From Neobacillus rhizosphaerae (GTDB lineage: Bacteria > Bacillota > Bacilli > Bacillales > Cytobacillaceae): a stretch of 64,000 bases of DNA. Below are positions 33,718-42,490 of this stretch, piece after piece. The translations under genes and the position numbers were made by a program. Under the pieces are notes generated by a model. It was given only the letters and a program-made list of their open reading frames with translations, was not told the DNA's origin and ran no database searches. Each line of letters opens with the position of its first letter. Positions within the stretch are counted from its first letter, which is position 1. Location of the stretch: the NCBI RefSeq assembly GCF_937468385.1, contig NZ_CALBWS010000027.1, positions 1 through 64,000 on the forward strand. Direction: 5' to 3'.

Positions 33718-34882
33718 CTGTGTGTCCTCCGATTAAATAGGTCGTCCCGGCAAATTTTTTTGTAAAGGCATCTAAATTTTTTACACCGGTAATGTCCTGA
33801 AGCAAGGCAGACTTACCTTGCCTATGCATTTCTTTGGCTAGTTGAAAGGCTTCCTTTCTCCGCTCCTGGCTGAAAAAAATGCAGTGAGTGGAATTTTTTA
33901 CGTCTAGTTCTCCTAAGGCTTCGAGCAGCATATCAAGCCGAACCGCAAACCCGGTCGCCGTTGCTTTTTTTCCAAACTTCTCAATTAAACTGTAACGGCC
34001 GCCATTTCCGATAGGAAATCCGACATTCCCAGCATACGCCTCAAATAAAACGCCAGAATAATAGCTCATATGGCTGACAATTGAAAAATCGAATTTCACC
34101 TGCTCCTCCACGCCATAATCCTTGATAACATCCCAAAGCTCCCTCAGTTCGAGGAGGGCCTGCTTGCCCTTGCCATTTTCAATAAGATCGAGGGCATTGC
34201 CGATAACCTCTTCACCACCCCTTAATTGGAGTAGCATTAATAGTCTCTGCTTATCGATTGATGATAGCTGGAGGGAGTTCACATGCTCTCGATAGCCGAC
34301 ATAATTTTTTTCATATAAAAATTTTCGTAGCGCTGTTGCTCGTCCGTTCGTTCCGAGGATTTGCATGAACAACTCCTGGGCAAAGCCGACATGACCAATC
34401 GAAACTTGAAATTGCCTCAGTCCCGCTTTTTTTAAGGAAGAAATCAGTAAGGCAATAACCTCGCCATCGCAAGAAACGGTATCCTCGTTCAGACATTCAA
34501 TACCAATTTGCTCAAACTCAGCAGGTCGCCCTCCCTCCCGCTGCTGGGCCCGGAAAACATTAGCAGAGTATGCTAGTCTTACTGGAAGATCCTCATCTAA
34601 TAGCTTGGAGGCTGCTACCCGAGCGATTGGAGCCGTCATATCCGGTCTGAGTACTAGCGTATGCCCCTCTTTGTCGAGCAATTTAAAAAGCTGTTGGTCG
34701 ACAATGGCCGATGCCGCCCCGACAGTCTCGTAGTATTCAAGTGTGGGTGTTTCGATAAATTGATAGCCCCAAAGTTTCATCGTTTCTGCCATGACTGACC
34801 GAACGCGAAGCTTCTTTTCATATAACTCTGGCAACGTATCGCGCATTCCTAAAGGCTTTTCAAACATAAACAAGCGACTCAT
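33710..34882 (-). CDS. hisZ: ATP phosphoribosyltransferase regulatory subunit HisZ
   Basis: A 390-residue histidyl-tRNA-synthetase paralogue that regulates short HisG. Class II core motifs are present (EYYETVGAASAIVDQQLFKL, VLRPDMTAPIARVAA, AFRAQ-like NVFRAQQREGGR), but the C-terminal anticodon domain is missing and the context is the his operon. The ATG at 34882 is 8 nt after AAAGGA. First gene of the operon, with a promoter at 34950. Confidence 0.95.
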   Translation of the reverse strand: MSRLFMFEKPLGMRDTLPELYEKKLRVRSVMAETMKLWGYQFIETPTLEYYETVGAASAIVDQQLFKLLDKEGHTLVLRPDMTAPIARVAASKLLDEDLPVRLAYSANVFRAQQREGGRPAEFEQIGIECLNEDTVSCDGEVIALLISSLKKAGLRQFQVSIGHVGFAQELFMQILGTNGRATALRKFLYEKNYVGYREHVNSLQLSSIDKQRLLMLLQLRGGEEVIGNALDLIENGKGKQALLELRELWDVIKDYGVEEQVKFDFSIVSHMSYYSGVLFEAYAGNVGFPIGNGGRYSLIEKFGKKATATGFAVRLDMLLEALGELDVKNSTHCIFFSQERRKEAFQLAKEMHRQGKSALLQDITGVKNLDAFTKKFAGTTYLIGGHTDE

Positions 34883-34949
34883 TATGCTCATCCTTTTTCA
34901 TTTTGCTTTAGTCTGATAAATCGGTAGTGAGTTAAAGTTAATTAGTTGT

Positions 34950-34978
34950 ATTTTACCCCTCGATAATCTTTTCGTCAA
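34950..34978 (-). promoter_or_regulatory. his operon promoter
   Basis: Minus strand -35 TTGACG (34973-34978), 17-bp spacer, -10 TAAAAT (34950-34955), about 60 nt before hisZ. I see no T-box or attenuator in the short leader. Confidence 0.8.
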
Positions 34979-35025
34979 TGAAAAAATCATCATGCGCCAG
35001 GGATGGGACATGCTGCTGAAGGTGA

Positions 35026-35162
35026 ATTCCGAGCGAATGTGGATAGATTCCGCTAATTTTTTGGATTTATTCCGCTAATTTTTTGGATTTATTCCGCGCG
35101 AATGCGATTTTTTTCCGCCGGTTTTTGAATGTATTCCGCCAACTCGGACTGGATTTCCGCCA
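35026..35162. repeat. Phased array A2: ATTCCGC words, 21-22-bp period
   Basis: Seven words at 35026, 35047, 35069, 35091, 35112, 35133 and 35154; steps 21, 22, 22, 21, 21, 21. Spacers are mostly TTTTTTGGATTT. It lies between the his promoter and the yvoF terminator. Confidence 0.9.
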
Positions 35163-35201
35163 ACTCCACAAATTACTCATCAGCCCGAAAAAACTCCATA
35201 A

Positions 35202-35232
35202 AAAAAAGCCCGGGTTTCAGCAAACCAGGCTC
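35202..35232 (-). terminator. Terminator of the lgt-yvoF operon
   Basis: Minus strand AGCCTGGTTT, GCTG loop, AAACCCGGGCT, then eight T. Confidence 0.85.
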
Positions 35233-35242
35233 CATTCAAACA

Positions 35243-35782
35243 TCATATGTTATTTTTCCCACCATAAATCGGGTCATCCGCCCAGCGCTTAGTCAGTTCT
35301 TCCTTCGAGTAAATCACCCGCATTGGGTTGCCACCGACAAATGCCCCAGCAGGAACATCCTTATGGACAAGCGTTCCGGCCGATACAATCGCCCCATCGC
35401 CAATCGTCACTCCAGGAAGAATCGTCGAATTGGCACCGATCATTACTTCGCTCCCAATCGAAACAGGGCCGAGCCGATACTCTTTAATTAAATACTCATG
35501 CGCCAGGATGGTCGTGTTATAGCCGATAACCGTGTTACGGCCAACGCTAATTTTTTCAGGAAACATCACATCCAGCATGACCATTAACGCGAAAGAGGTT
35601 TGCTCCCCAACCTTAAGTCCTAGAAATACCCGATAAAGCCAATTCTTCATCCCCAAAAATGGCGTGTAACGTCCTAGCTGAATCACAATAAAATTTTTGA
35701 CTACCTTCCAAAATGGCACAGTCTTATAGACATGCCATAAAGAGTTCGCCCCTTCAACTGGGTAGCGAGTCGTATCTCTCAT
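35243..35782 (-). CDS. yvoF: Acyltransferase YvoF, left-handed beta-helix
   Basis: A 179-residue hexapeptide-repeat acetyltransferase. The N-terminus (SLWHVYKTVPFWKVVKNFIV) and the repeats with ILAHEYL, MIGANSTILPGVTIGDGAIV and FVGGNPMRVIY match B. subtilis YvoF. The substrate is unknown. Start at ATG 35782 by comparison and because the upstream GTG abuts the GGAG site. It lies 5 nt after ppaX. Confidence 0.9.
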   Translation of the reverse strand: MRDTTRYPVEGANSLWHVYKTVPFWKVVKNFIVIQLGRYTPFLGMKNWLYRVFLGLKVGEQTSFALMVMLDVMFPEKISVGRNTVIGYNTTILAHEYLIKEYRLGPVSIGSEVMIGANSTILPGVTIGDGAIVSAGTLVHKDVPAGAFVGGNPMRVIYSKEELTKRWADDPIYGGKNNI

Positions 35783-35787
35783 TCTTC

Positions 35788-36432
35788 TCACACTCCGAGA
35801 ACAGTTAATAAATCAGCCATTTTCTCTAGGATGTAATCCGGTTCGTATTTGGCAATATAGTCTCTTCCTTTAATGGACCAGGCCACACCTGCAGACAGCG
35901 TGCCGGCATTTTTCCCGGCTAAAATATCATGGTAATTATCGCCGACCATAAGTGTTTCCTCAGGAGCAGCATCTAATTGCTCAAGCGCATGTAAAATGGG
36001 CTCCGGATCTGGCTTAACTTTTGTCACATGATCAAGTGCGACAATCACTTCAAAAAAGCTATCAAGATTCATCAGGCGCAGACCCTTCAAGGCGACGTCA
36101 TGACGTTTCGTGGTGACAATTCCGAGTTTGTAACCTTTTTCGAATAAAGTTTGAACCGTGTCGAAAACACCTTCAAACTCTCTCACCAGTGCATCGTGAT
36201 TTGCGAGATTAAATGCACGATATTCCACTATCATTTCCTCAACACGGTCCGGATCAACTGTACTAAAGGCTTCTTGCAAGGTGGGCCCCATAAATGGTAA
36301 AACATCCTCGCGCTGGTACTTGCTTGGATAATATTTTTCAAGCGTATGCAAATAAGTCGAAATGATTAATTCATTTGTATCAATTAACGTTCCATCTAAA
36401 TCAAAGAGTATTGTCGTAATTTTGTTGTTCAT
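35788..36432 (-). CDS. ppaX: Pyrophosphatase PpaX
   Basis: A 214-residue haloacid-dehalogenase-family enzyme that hydrolyses the pyrophosphate released when HprK dephosphorylates P-Ser-HPr. The nucleophile motif is ILFDLDGTLIDTNE, with VTTKR and VGDNYHDILAGK behind it. The ATG at 36432 is correctly spaced from AAAGG. It overlaps yvoD by 32 nt and lies in one operon with hprK. Confidence 0.93.
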   Translation of the reverse strand: MNNKITTILFDLDGTLIDTNELIISTYLHTLEKYYPSKYQREDVLPFMGPTLQEAFSTVDPDRVEEMIVEYRAFNLANHDALVREFEGVFDTVQTLFEKGYKLGIVTTKRHDVALKGLRLMNLDSFFEVIVALDHVTKVKPDPEPILHALEQLDAAPEETLMVGDNYHDILAGKNAGTLSAGVAWSIKGRDYIAKYEPDYILEKMADLLTVLGV

Positions 36433-37369
36433 AGGTTGCATCCTTTCTTTTCGCTAGCCCCGAGCGCTTCCAAATGGTGCCGACAACTAAAGTTAACACA
36501 ATCGCGACCCCCAGCCGGATTAAAAACAACGGCCAAACGGGGATGCCGAGCGGAGCAAAAATTAACGTATCCTCGATAACCGCATGGCAGGCCATTAGAA
36601 AAATAAACGCCAGCGTAATATCCTTTTTGCTTACTCCATCTTCCTTAACGGCTTGGATCATCACACCGGCACCATAAGCTAAGCCGAATAATAAACCGGC
36701 GGCCATCGTCGTTGAGGTGTTCTCCTTCATTCCGAGTGTCTTCGTGACCGGGGCCATCGTTCTTGAAAACTTATTTAACCATTGTAAATCCTTTAAAATT
36801 TGAATCACAACCATTAGCGGGATGACAATCATCGCTAACTGTAATATGCCCAGCCCCGCTTTTTGAATGGCTTCAACTATGATGGCCGCGATTCCGTCAG
36901 CATGTTGCGCACTCGGCTGAATCAAGCCATATTGAGCAGTCTCCCTGCCTCCATGCCAAACAAGATTAATCACGACAGCAGACAGAAGCGCAAGTCCAGG
37001 CCTTGTGATCAGGACCACCCACAGCTTCACGCCTGCTTTCAAAGCAACGCCTGATTCAATAAATAAATTATGGGAAAAGGAAAGCATTACGGCTAATATA
37101 AACACTTCTTTTACCGAAAAATCGAACGTCAAGATGGCACCAATTGCCGCATACAGGTTGAGGAAATTCCCGAGAACAAGTGGAATCGCGGCATCCCCGG
37201 ACAAACCTAGCAATTTCATAAGCGGGGAAATCATTTTTATTACCCATGGCAAAACTGGTGTATACTGCAGCACTGCCACAATGAGGGTAACTGGAAAAAT
37301 AACTTTCCCTAGCGTCCACGTAGTCTTAAAGCCAACCAATAACCCCTTTTTCAATGAGTTTTGCAGCAT
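36401..37369 (-). CDS. yvoD: Nucleoside-recognition/Gate domain membrane protein YvoD
   Basis: A 322-residue polytopic membrane protein with two Gate (nucleoside recognition) halves, about residues 15-130 and 180-290 (KVIFPVTLIVAVLQYTPVLP, SHNLFIESGVALKAG; then MIVIPLMVVIQILKDL, ACHAVIEDTLIF). The substrate is unknown. ATG at 37369 chosen; an in-frame TTG six nt upstream is also possible. Position in the lgt-yvoD-ppaX-yvoF operon matches B. subtilis. Confidence 0.88.
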   Translation of the reverse strand: MLQNSLKKGLLVGFKTTWTLGKVIFPVTLIVAVLQYTPVLPWVIKMISPLMKLLGLSGDAAIPLVLGNFLNLYAAIGAILTFDFSVKEVFILAVMLSFSHNLFIESGVALKAGVKLWVVLITRPGLALLSAVVINLVWHGGRETAQYGLIQPSAQHADGIAAIIVEAIQKAGLGILQLAMIVIPLMVVIQILKDLQWLNKFSRTMAPVTKTLGMKENTSTTMAAGLLFGLAYGAGVMIQAVKEDGVSKKDITLAFIFLMACHAVIEDTLIFAPLGIPVWPLFLIRLGVAIVLTLVVGTIWKRSGLAKRKDATYEQQNYDNTL

Positions 37370-37390
37370 CCCCAAAGTTCCCCCTATTTG

Positions 37391-38209
37391 CTACAAATTC
37401 GCTTGATCTAAGTAATGTGCATCAGCAAGTTTCTTTTGGCGGCGGTAAAGTAAAATCGCCGCTGCTCCAACAATCAAGGCAAGCGAAATCATTTGCGCCA
37501 TTCGCATGCTACCTAGCATTAGACTATCCGTCCTTAATCCTTCAATGAAATAGCGGCCGACTGAATACCAAATGACATAGGAAAGAAAGAGTTCCCCGCG
37601 ACGTAAATTCACACGTCGAAGCAAAATTAATAGAATAAAGCCGGCAAAATCCCAAACGGATTCATATAAGAACGTTGGATGATAATAGGCTCCGTTAATA
37701 TACATTTGATTGATAATAAAGTCCGGTAAATGCAAGTTTTCAAGAAAAGACCTTGTTACTTCACCACCATGGGCTTCCTGGTTCATAAAATTTCCCCAGC
37801 GACCGATTGCCTGACCAAGAATAATACTTGGGGCGGCGATGTCAACAATTTTCCAAAAAGAAATTCCTCGTTTTTTCGCAAAAACAAGCGCTGTTATTAC
37901 GGAACCAATCAAGGCGCCATGAATGGCAATTCCACCATTCCAAATTTGCGGAATTTCAACCGGATGATTAACATAATACTTCCATTCAAAAATCACATAG
38001 TATATGCGCGCTGAGATAATCGCAATTGGAATCGCCCAAAGCATCAAATCGGCAAAGATGTCTTTCGGGAGTCCCCTGCGATCACCTTCTCTAATGGCAA
38101 GAAACAATGCCAGTGCGAGACCTGAGCCAATAATTATTCCGTACCAATGCACTTCAATCGGGCCAAGTGAAAAGGCAATTGGATTCAGTGGCTGAATATT
38201 TTCGTTCAT
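37391..38209 (-). CDS. lgt: Prolipoprotein diacylglyceryl transferase
   Basis: A 272-residue membrane enzyme that adds diacylglycerol to the lipobox cysteine of prolipoproteins. About seven membrane segments are visible and the signature AIGRWGNFMNQEAHGG is intact, with IHWYG-like EVHWYGIIIGSG at the N-terminus. The lipoprotein at 44517 would be a client. It lies 19 nt after hprK. Confidence 0.97.
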   Translation of the reverse strand: MNENIQPLNPIAFSLGPIEVHWYGIIIGSGLALALFLAIREGDRRGLPKDIFADLMLWAIPIAIISARIYYVIFEWKYYVNHPVEIPQIWNGGIAIHGALIGSVITALVFAKKRGISFWKIVDIAAPSIILGQAIGRWGNFMNQEAHGGEVTRSFLENLHLPDFIINQMYINGAYYHPTFLYESVWDFAGFILLILLRRVNLRRGELFLSYVIWYSVGRYFIEGLRTDSLMLGSMRMAQMISLALIVGAAAILLYRRQKKLADAHYLDQANL

Positions 38210-38228
38210 CTCTCTATCACCTTTCCTC

Positions 38229-39164
38229 TTAGATATCTTCCTGATCTACGTCTTCAATCACATCAGAGAGTCTCTCTGTAAATTGCTGTGCTGCATTCAC
38301 GCCCATTCGTTTTAAACGGAAGTTCATCGCCGCAACCTCAATAATAACAGCCAGGTTTCGTCCAGGACGGACAGGAACCGTCAGTTTTGTTACCTCAGTA
38401 TCAATAATTTTCATTTTCTCTTCATCCAAACCAAGGCGGTCGTACTGCTTTTTGGAATCCCAAATTTCTAAATCCATGATGAGCGTGATGCGCTTATTAC
38501 TGCGAACGGCACCAGCACCAAAAAGTGTCATCACATTGATGATCCCTAAGCCGCGAATTTCCAATAAATGCTCGATTAATTCCGGAGAGGTACCGACTAA
38601 TGTATCCTGGTCCTCCTGACGAATTTCTACGCAATCATCGGCGACAAGGCGATGACCGCGCTTGACCAATTCTAAGGCGGTTTCACTTTTTCCGACGCCG
38701 CTTTTTCCGGTAATTAACACACCAATTCCATAAACGTCAACCAAGACGCCATGGACAGCTGTTGTTGGTGCCAGATTGCTTTCTAAATAATTGGTTAGAC
38801 GGCTTGAAAAACGGGTGGTCTTCATACTCGTCCTTAAAACAGGTACAGATTCGCGTTCCGCTGCTTCTATTAACTCCACCGGCACTTCAATATCTCTCGT
38901 GACGATAATTGCCGGAGTAATATCGGTGCATAACCGTTCCATTCTGGAAATGCGTTCACCTTCAGGTAGCTCTTCAAAAAAGGACAGCTCTGTTTTCCCT
39001 AAAAGCTGGATCCGTTCAGCCGGATAGAATTCAAAATAACCAGCCATTTCAATTCCTGGCCGTGAGATATCACTCGTGGTGATGGGGCGGTTAATTCCCT
39101 CTTCACCGCTGACCAATTCAAGCTGGAATTTTTCCAATATATCTTTGGTACGTACTTTTGGCAA
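38229..39164 (-). CDS. hprK: HPr kinase/phosphorylase
   Basis: A 311-residue bifunctional enzyme that phosphorylates Ser46 of HPr and Crh and reverses it by phosphorolysis. The P-loop is GKSGVGKS (153-160), followed by the signature EIRGLGIINVMTLFGAGAVR region and the C-terminal helix. The start is TTG behind GAGGAGG. It heads the operon and links to crh and ppaX. Confidence 0.96.
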   Translation of the reverse strand: MPKVRTKDILEKFQLELVSGEEGINRPITTSDISRPGIEMAGYFEFYPAERIQLLGKTELSFFEELPEGERISRMERLCTDITPAIIVTRDIEVPVELIEAAERESVPVLRTSMKTTRFSSRLTNYLESNLAPTTAVHGVLVDVYGIGVLITGKSGVGKSETALELVKRGHRLVADDCVEIRQEDQDTLVGTSPELIEHLLEIRGLGIINVMTLFGAGAVRSNKRITLIMDLEIWDSKKQYDRLGLDEEKMKIIDTEVTKLTVPVRPGRNLAVIIEVAAMNFRLKRMGVNAAQQFTERLSDVIEDVDQEDI

Positions 39165-39199
39165 GAATCTTCCTCCTCAAACAGACTAAATTTTTTTAA

Positions 39200-39392
39200 T
39201 AAAAATCTTGAGTTCCAGCTCTCAACCCAATCATGAAAATGAACTAGATAGGAGGAGAACAGCAACATAATAAAGGCGGTATGAGCAAAGCTGATCTTTA
39301 CTTCATTCTCAGTGAAAAAAGTATATGGGTCAACAATTACTAGATAAACTGATCAAGTTTGCGACGCTCTGCCCCTTTACCATAGAAAAAGA
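39200..39392. repeat. Family F repeat, copy 1
   Basis: Core AATAAAGGCGGTATGAGCAAAG (39267 on), ending GCGACGCTCTGCCCCTTT and AGAAAAAG. About 65 bases upstream of the core also resemble the second copy at 56205-56391. It lies in the 347-bp gap between hprK and yvlD; nothing else is seen there. Confidence 0.7.
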
Positions 39393-39511
39393 TTCAAAAA
39401 AATTCATATCTCTTATTTTAGCATTATTTGAAAAAGAACCAAAAGGAAGTTGTTCAAAATGACAAATAAAAAAAGATGCGCACCACTAAGTAGCAGCGCG
39501 CACCGGATTAT

Positions 39512-39877
39512 TTAATGCTTCGATTTTCTTGATGGATCGAGAATTGTTTTTTGAATCACTAAGTTGACGAGCGACATCAGTACCGCAAAAAACAGGGCCA
39601 TGCCAAAGCCATGGATCTCAAAGGCATCCCCCATTAACCAATCCGTCAGCTCGAGGGTCATTGCATTGATGACAAATAGAAACAGACCCATCGTTAAGAC
39701 CGTCACTGGTAAGGTAAAGAGAATGAGGAGCGGGCGCACCAGAACATTTAAGATGGATAATAAAATGCTCGCCTGAAATGCGGCCATAAACCCTGTAATG
39801 TAAAAGCTTTCGTGAAAATAGCCCGCAAGTGCCATAAACAAAACCGCATTAATCAAACATCCAATCAGCCATCTCAT
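39512..39877 (-). CDS. yvlD: YvlD, phage-holin-family (Mga-type) membrane protein
   Basis: A 121-residue protein with about four membrane segments, of the YvlD/phage holin 4 superfamily. GGAGACGG precedes the ATG. In B. subtilis yvlABCD belongs to the SigW envelope-stress regulon; here it follows yvlB directly. Function unknown. Confidence 0.9.
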   Translation of the reverse strand: MRWLIGCLINAVLFMALAGYFHESFYITGFMAAFQASILLSILNVLVRPLLILFTLPVTVLTMGLFLFVINAMTLELTDWLMGDAFEIHGFGMALFFAVLMSLVNLVIQKTILDPSRKSKH

Positions 39878-39892
39878 TTTACCGTCTCCTAC

Positions 39893-41002
39893 TTATTCCT
39901 CATGTGATTTTTGAATCGAAATCGAACCTGTTTTGGTATCGGCAACGATTCTTACCATTTTATCAGGATGGTTGACGGATTGGAAGCGGAGCGATTTTTG
40001 AATCATTTCACTTTTCTCCTCAAGAACCTGGACGCCGACAAGGTTCAAATTAAAGCCGCCAAGATTGGTCCTGAATTCGCCATTGACAGGTGCACTCTCT
40101 GGGACAAACAAGTCAATGCCACCCGTTGTTGCTTTTGCTTGAAGCAATTCGCATCGATTTCCGCGAACGTTGTAGCTAATATTTCCGTTAAACGACTGGG
40201 TTTCAACCCTTTTAAAATCACCTTCAAGCATAATCGCACCGTTAATGGTCTCTGCTTCAATATCATCGAACAGACTGCTAATCATCTTGATTTTTCCGTT
40301 CGCGGTTTCCAACTCTGCCTTTTGCCCATTCAAACGGTTAACAGTTATTTTTCCATTGGCGGTTTTCACCCGCAAATCTTGGACATTCATTTCTTCACTG
40401 GTAACCGCACCATTAAACATTCTAATACGAACTCGCTCATATTGCGCCTTTGGTACATAGATGATTGTCTCTACCTTCATCCATTTTTGCTGGGTCATAA
40501 ATCGTAACTTCTGGTTTTCCACCGAAAAAATGACATCTCTTAAAAAGTTTTGCCGCGCCTGGTCCTGATTTTCTACCCGGTAAACCTTTGCCTGACACTC
40601 AATCCTTACGTCTGGTTGATCCCAGACAGCAAGCTTCACCGAACCATTCGCCACATCAATATCCACATCTTTCAAATCGACATTCCCATGCTGAAAAATA
40701 TGGGAAATATCCACGGATTGTCCGAAGTTTAAGTCAAAATCAAGGTCTTTAATTTTTTTCAAAGCACCATCGACAAAGTCAAAAATTTTATCCTTTGTCG
40801 ATTGGTATTTCGCCTGAAAAGGGTCCTCCTTTTTCGCTTCCTCAAATTGAACGGCCGTCGACAGCTCGTTAACAATTTGCTCCTGCTTCTCTTCCATTGT
40901 TTTCTGAGCCTTTTCCAACTCATCCAGCAAGGTTAACGCTTCATCAACTGCCAGTTTTCCTTCCTCGACCATTTTTAAAATTCGTTTTCGTTCCTCTTTC
41001 AT
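39893..41002 (-). CDS. yvlB: YvlB, DUF4097 beta-repeat protein
   Basis: A 369-residue protein. The N-terminal helical segment (EERKRILKMVEEGKLAVDEALTLL, 2-45) is a SHOCT-like/LiaX-like domain. The C-terminal two thirds repeat the pattern of DUF4097 beta strands (VKTANGKITVNRL, LETANGKIKMI, AETINGAIMLE, TQSFNGNISYN). The ATG at 41002 follows GAGGTGG. A role in envelope stress is inferred from the SigW promoter upstream of yvlA. Confidence 0.9.
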   Translation of the reverse strand: MKEERKRILKMVEEGKLAVDEALTLLDELEKAQKTMEEKQEQIVNELSTAVQFEEAKKEDPFQAKYQSTKDKIFDFVDGALKKIKDLDFDLNFGQSVDISHIFQHGNVDLKDVDIDVANGSVKLAVWDQPDVRIECQAKVYRVENQDQARQNFLRDVIFSVENQKLRFMTQQKWMKVETIIYVPKAQYERVRIRMFNGAVTSEEMNVQDLRVKTANGKITVNRLNGQKAELETANGKIKMISSLFDDIEAETINGAIMLEGDFKRVETQSFNGNISYNVRGNRCELLQAKATTGGIDLFVPESAPVNGEFRTNLGGFNLNLVGVQVLEEKSEMIQKSLRFQSVNHPDKMVRIVADTKTGSISIQKSHEE

Positions 41003-41042
41003 CGTCTCCACCTCAGATATAAAAATTTTTCCCTCTTAAATC

Positions 41043-41357
41043 TTATTCAGCTGTTAGGACCTTTACGCCTTTTACAATATTCCAAATGAGGACAATTATC
41101 CAAATGAGAACTAACACAACAATACTAATAATGGTAAAAACAGGGATCTGGTCTTGAATTGTAGCAAAATCATACCAGACAGCAAAAACAATCAACGGTG
41201 TCGGAATCAGCGGAATTAAATGCGATAACAGCGCCTTTTTCGCATGCTGCTTTGTCATTTCATCCCCAGTCGCAAAATACACAGCCAGTGGAAAAAGAAA
41301 CCCCGCAAAAAATATACTAAAATAGCACAATCCTGAAAGAACTTTTCTTGAATCCAT
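41043..41357 (-). CDS. yvlA: YvlA-like DUF4870 membrane protein
   Basis: A 104-residue protein with three predicted membrane segments, of the DUF4870 family (YFATGDEMTKQHAKKALLSHL between segments 1 and 2). The start is ambiguous between the codons at 41357 and 41366; the former is better spaced from GAGGTGAT. It heads the yvlA-yvlB-yvlD unit. Confidence 0.8.
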   Translation of the reverse strand: MDSRKVLSGLCYFSIFFAGFLFPLAVYFATGDEMTKQHAKKALLSHLIPLIPTPLIVFAVWYDFATIQDQIPVFTIISIVVLVLIWIIVLIWNIVKGVKVLTAE

Positions 41358-41383
41358 ATCATTCATCACCTCTATCTTTAATT

Positions 41384-41409
41384 TACGAAATGACAGGTTG
41401 AAAGTTTCG
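41384..41409 (-). promoter_or_regulatory. SigW-type ECF promoter of yvlA
   Basis: Minus strand CGAAAC (41404-41409), 16-bp spacer, CGTA (41384-41387) followed by AAT. The SigW consensus is TGAAAC-N16-CGTA. The match and the gene content agree with the SigW control known for B. subtilis yvlABCD. Confidence 0.8.
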
Positions 41410-41582
41410 TATTATTTTTGTTTTTTAAACTGTCATACCTATCTTCGCCTAACGACTATGTATTTATCCCGCATTAACGGGCAGTAAATCCCCCAAATGA
41501 AGACATTTCGGGAAAAATATAGTTAGGGGACAACTAACATCGGCAGGGGATGAAGGACAACCCCACAAAAGGAAGTTTCACC

Positions 41583-42488
41583 TTATAAATCAGCGCGAGA
41601 GGTTCGATATTTTAGTTCAAAAAACTTTTGCAAGCCATCAGCAAACATATTAAAGCTATATATTGTCACGGCAATCGCCGCAATAACGGAAAACGGAATC
41701 CACTGATAGGTAAAAATATCAGCCGTAATCGTCGAAAACATCGTTGGCCAGGCAAGGGAGGTATTCACCACTTCATAGGCACCCCACTCATTCGTAATAA
41801 ACTTATGGGTAACATAAACATGGACAATACCAAGCTGTGCAAGCAAGAAAAGCACCCTACCTAAATCATTGATAATTAAAATAATAAGATGCGGAATCAC
41901 GACAGGCATATAATAGTTTTTAAACATTCGAAATGGTGTACCACCAGCGACAATTCCCGCTTCAATATACGGTCTTTTCTTTGTTTCCTTCATGTTTTGC
42001 AGAATAATTTCAGCCACCCTTCCCGTTTCAAGAACAGCAAGAATAAGAATAACCCACAATCCTCTATCCTTGGAAAAAAAGATTAAGGGCAGTGTCACGA
42101 AAAAGGTAACAAAAAAGATTGGCGGCATAAAGGAAAACAGCTGTTGCCAGCCCTGTAGTATTTTTTCAAGCAGTTTCGAATAGAACCCGCCAATGGCTAA
42201 CGGAATGGCCAATACATAACGAATAACAATGACCAAGACGACGATGGTCAATGTTTCTTTCGCTCCCATAATAATAAGGCTTAAGATATCAACACCTTTG
42301 TGATTACTTCCCAGCGGGTATCCTTCCCTTGGGGCAAAAGGCGGCAGGAGAAAGCTCCCTTTCTCCGTTTTTATTACTCCCGTTTCTTTTAAATCACTAT
42401 CTACAAATGGCAATGACGGTCCAGCAAAAACGAAAAACAACAAAATGAGCAAAAAAAGTGAACTAATCCAGAGCTTCCAATTCTTCAA
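41583..42488 (-). CDS. OppC-like ABC permease
   Basis: A 301-residue integral membrane protein of the peptide/nickel-type ABC permease family (BPD_transp_1). It has an N-terminal membrane anchor with an extended loop and GSNHKGVDILSLIIMGAKETL, which is typical of DppC/OppC. The EAA-like loop is YIEAGIVAGGTPFRMFKNYYMP. No ATPase or binding protein is encoded beside it. Substrate unknown. Confidence 0.85.
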   Translation of the reverse strand: MKNWKLWISSLFLLILLFFVFAGPSLPFVDSDLKETGVIKTEKGSFLLPPFAPREGYPLGSNHKGVDILSLIIMGAKETLTIVVLVIVIRYVLAIPLAIGGFYSKLLEKILQGWQQLFSFMPPIFFVTFFVTLPLIFFSKDRGLWVILILAVLETGRVAEIILQNMKETKKRPYIEAGIVAGGTPFRMFKNYYMPVVIPHLIILIINDLGRVLFLLAQLGIVHVYVTHKFITNEWGAYEVVNTSLAWPTMFSTITADIFTYQWIPFSVIAAIAVTIYSFNMFADGLQKFFELKYRTSRADL

Positions 42489-42490
42489 TT

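Noticed and set aside
33710..34882. Histidyl-tRNA synthetase (HisS)
   Set aside because: No C-terminal anticodon-binding domain, and it sits next to short-form hisG; therefore HisZ.
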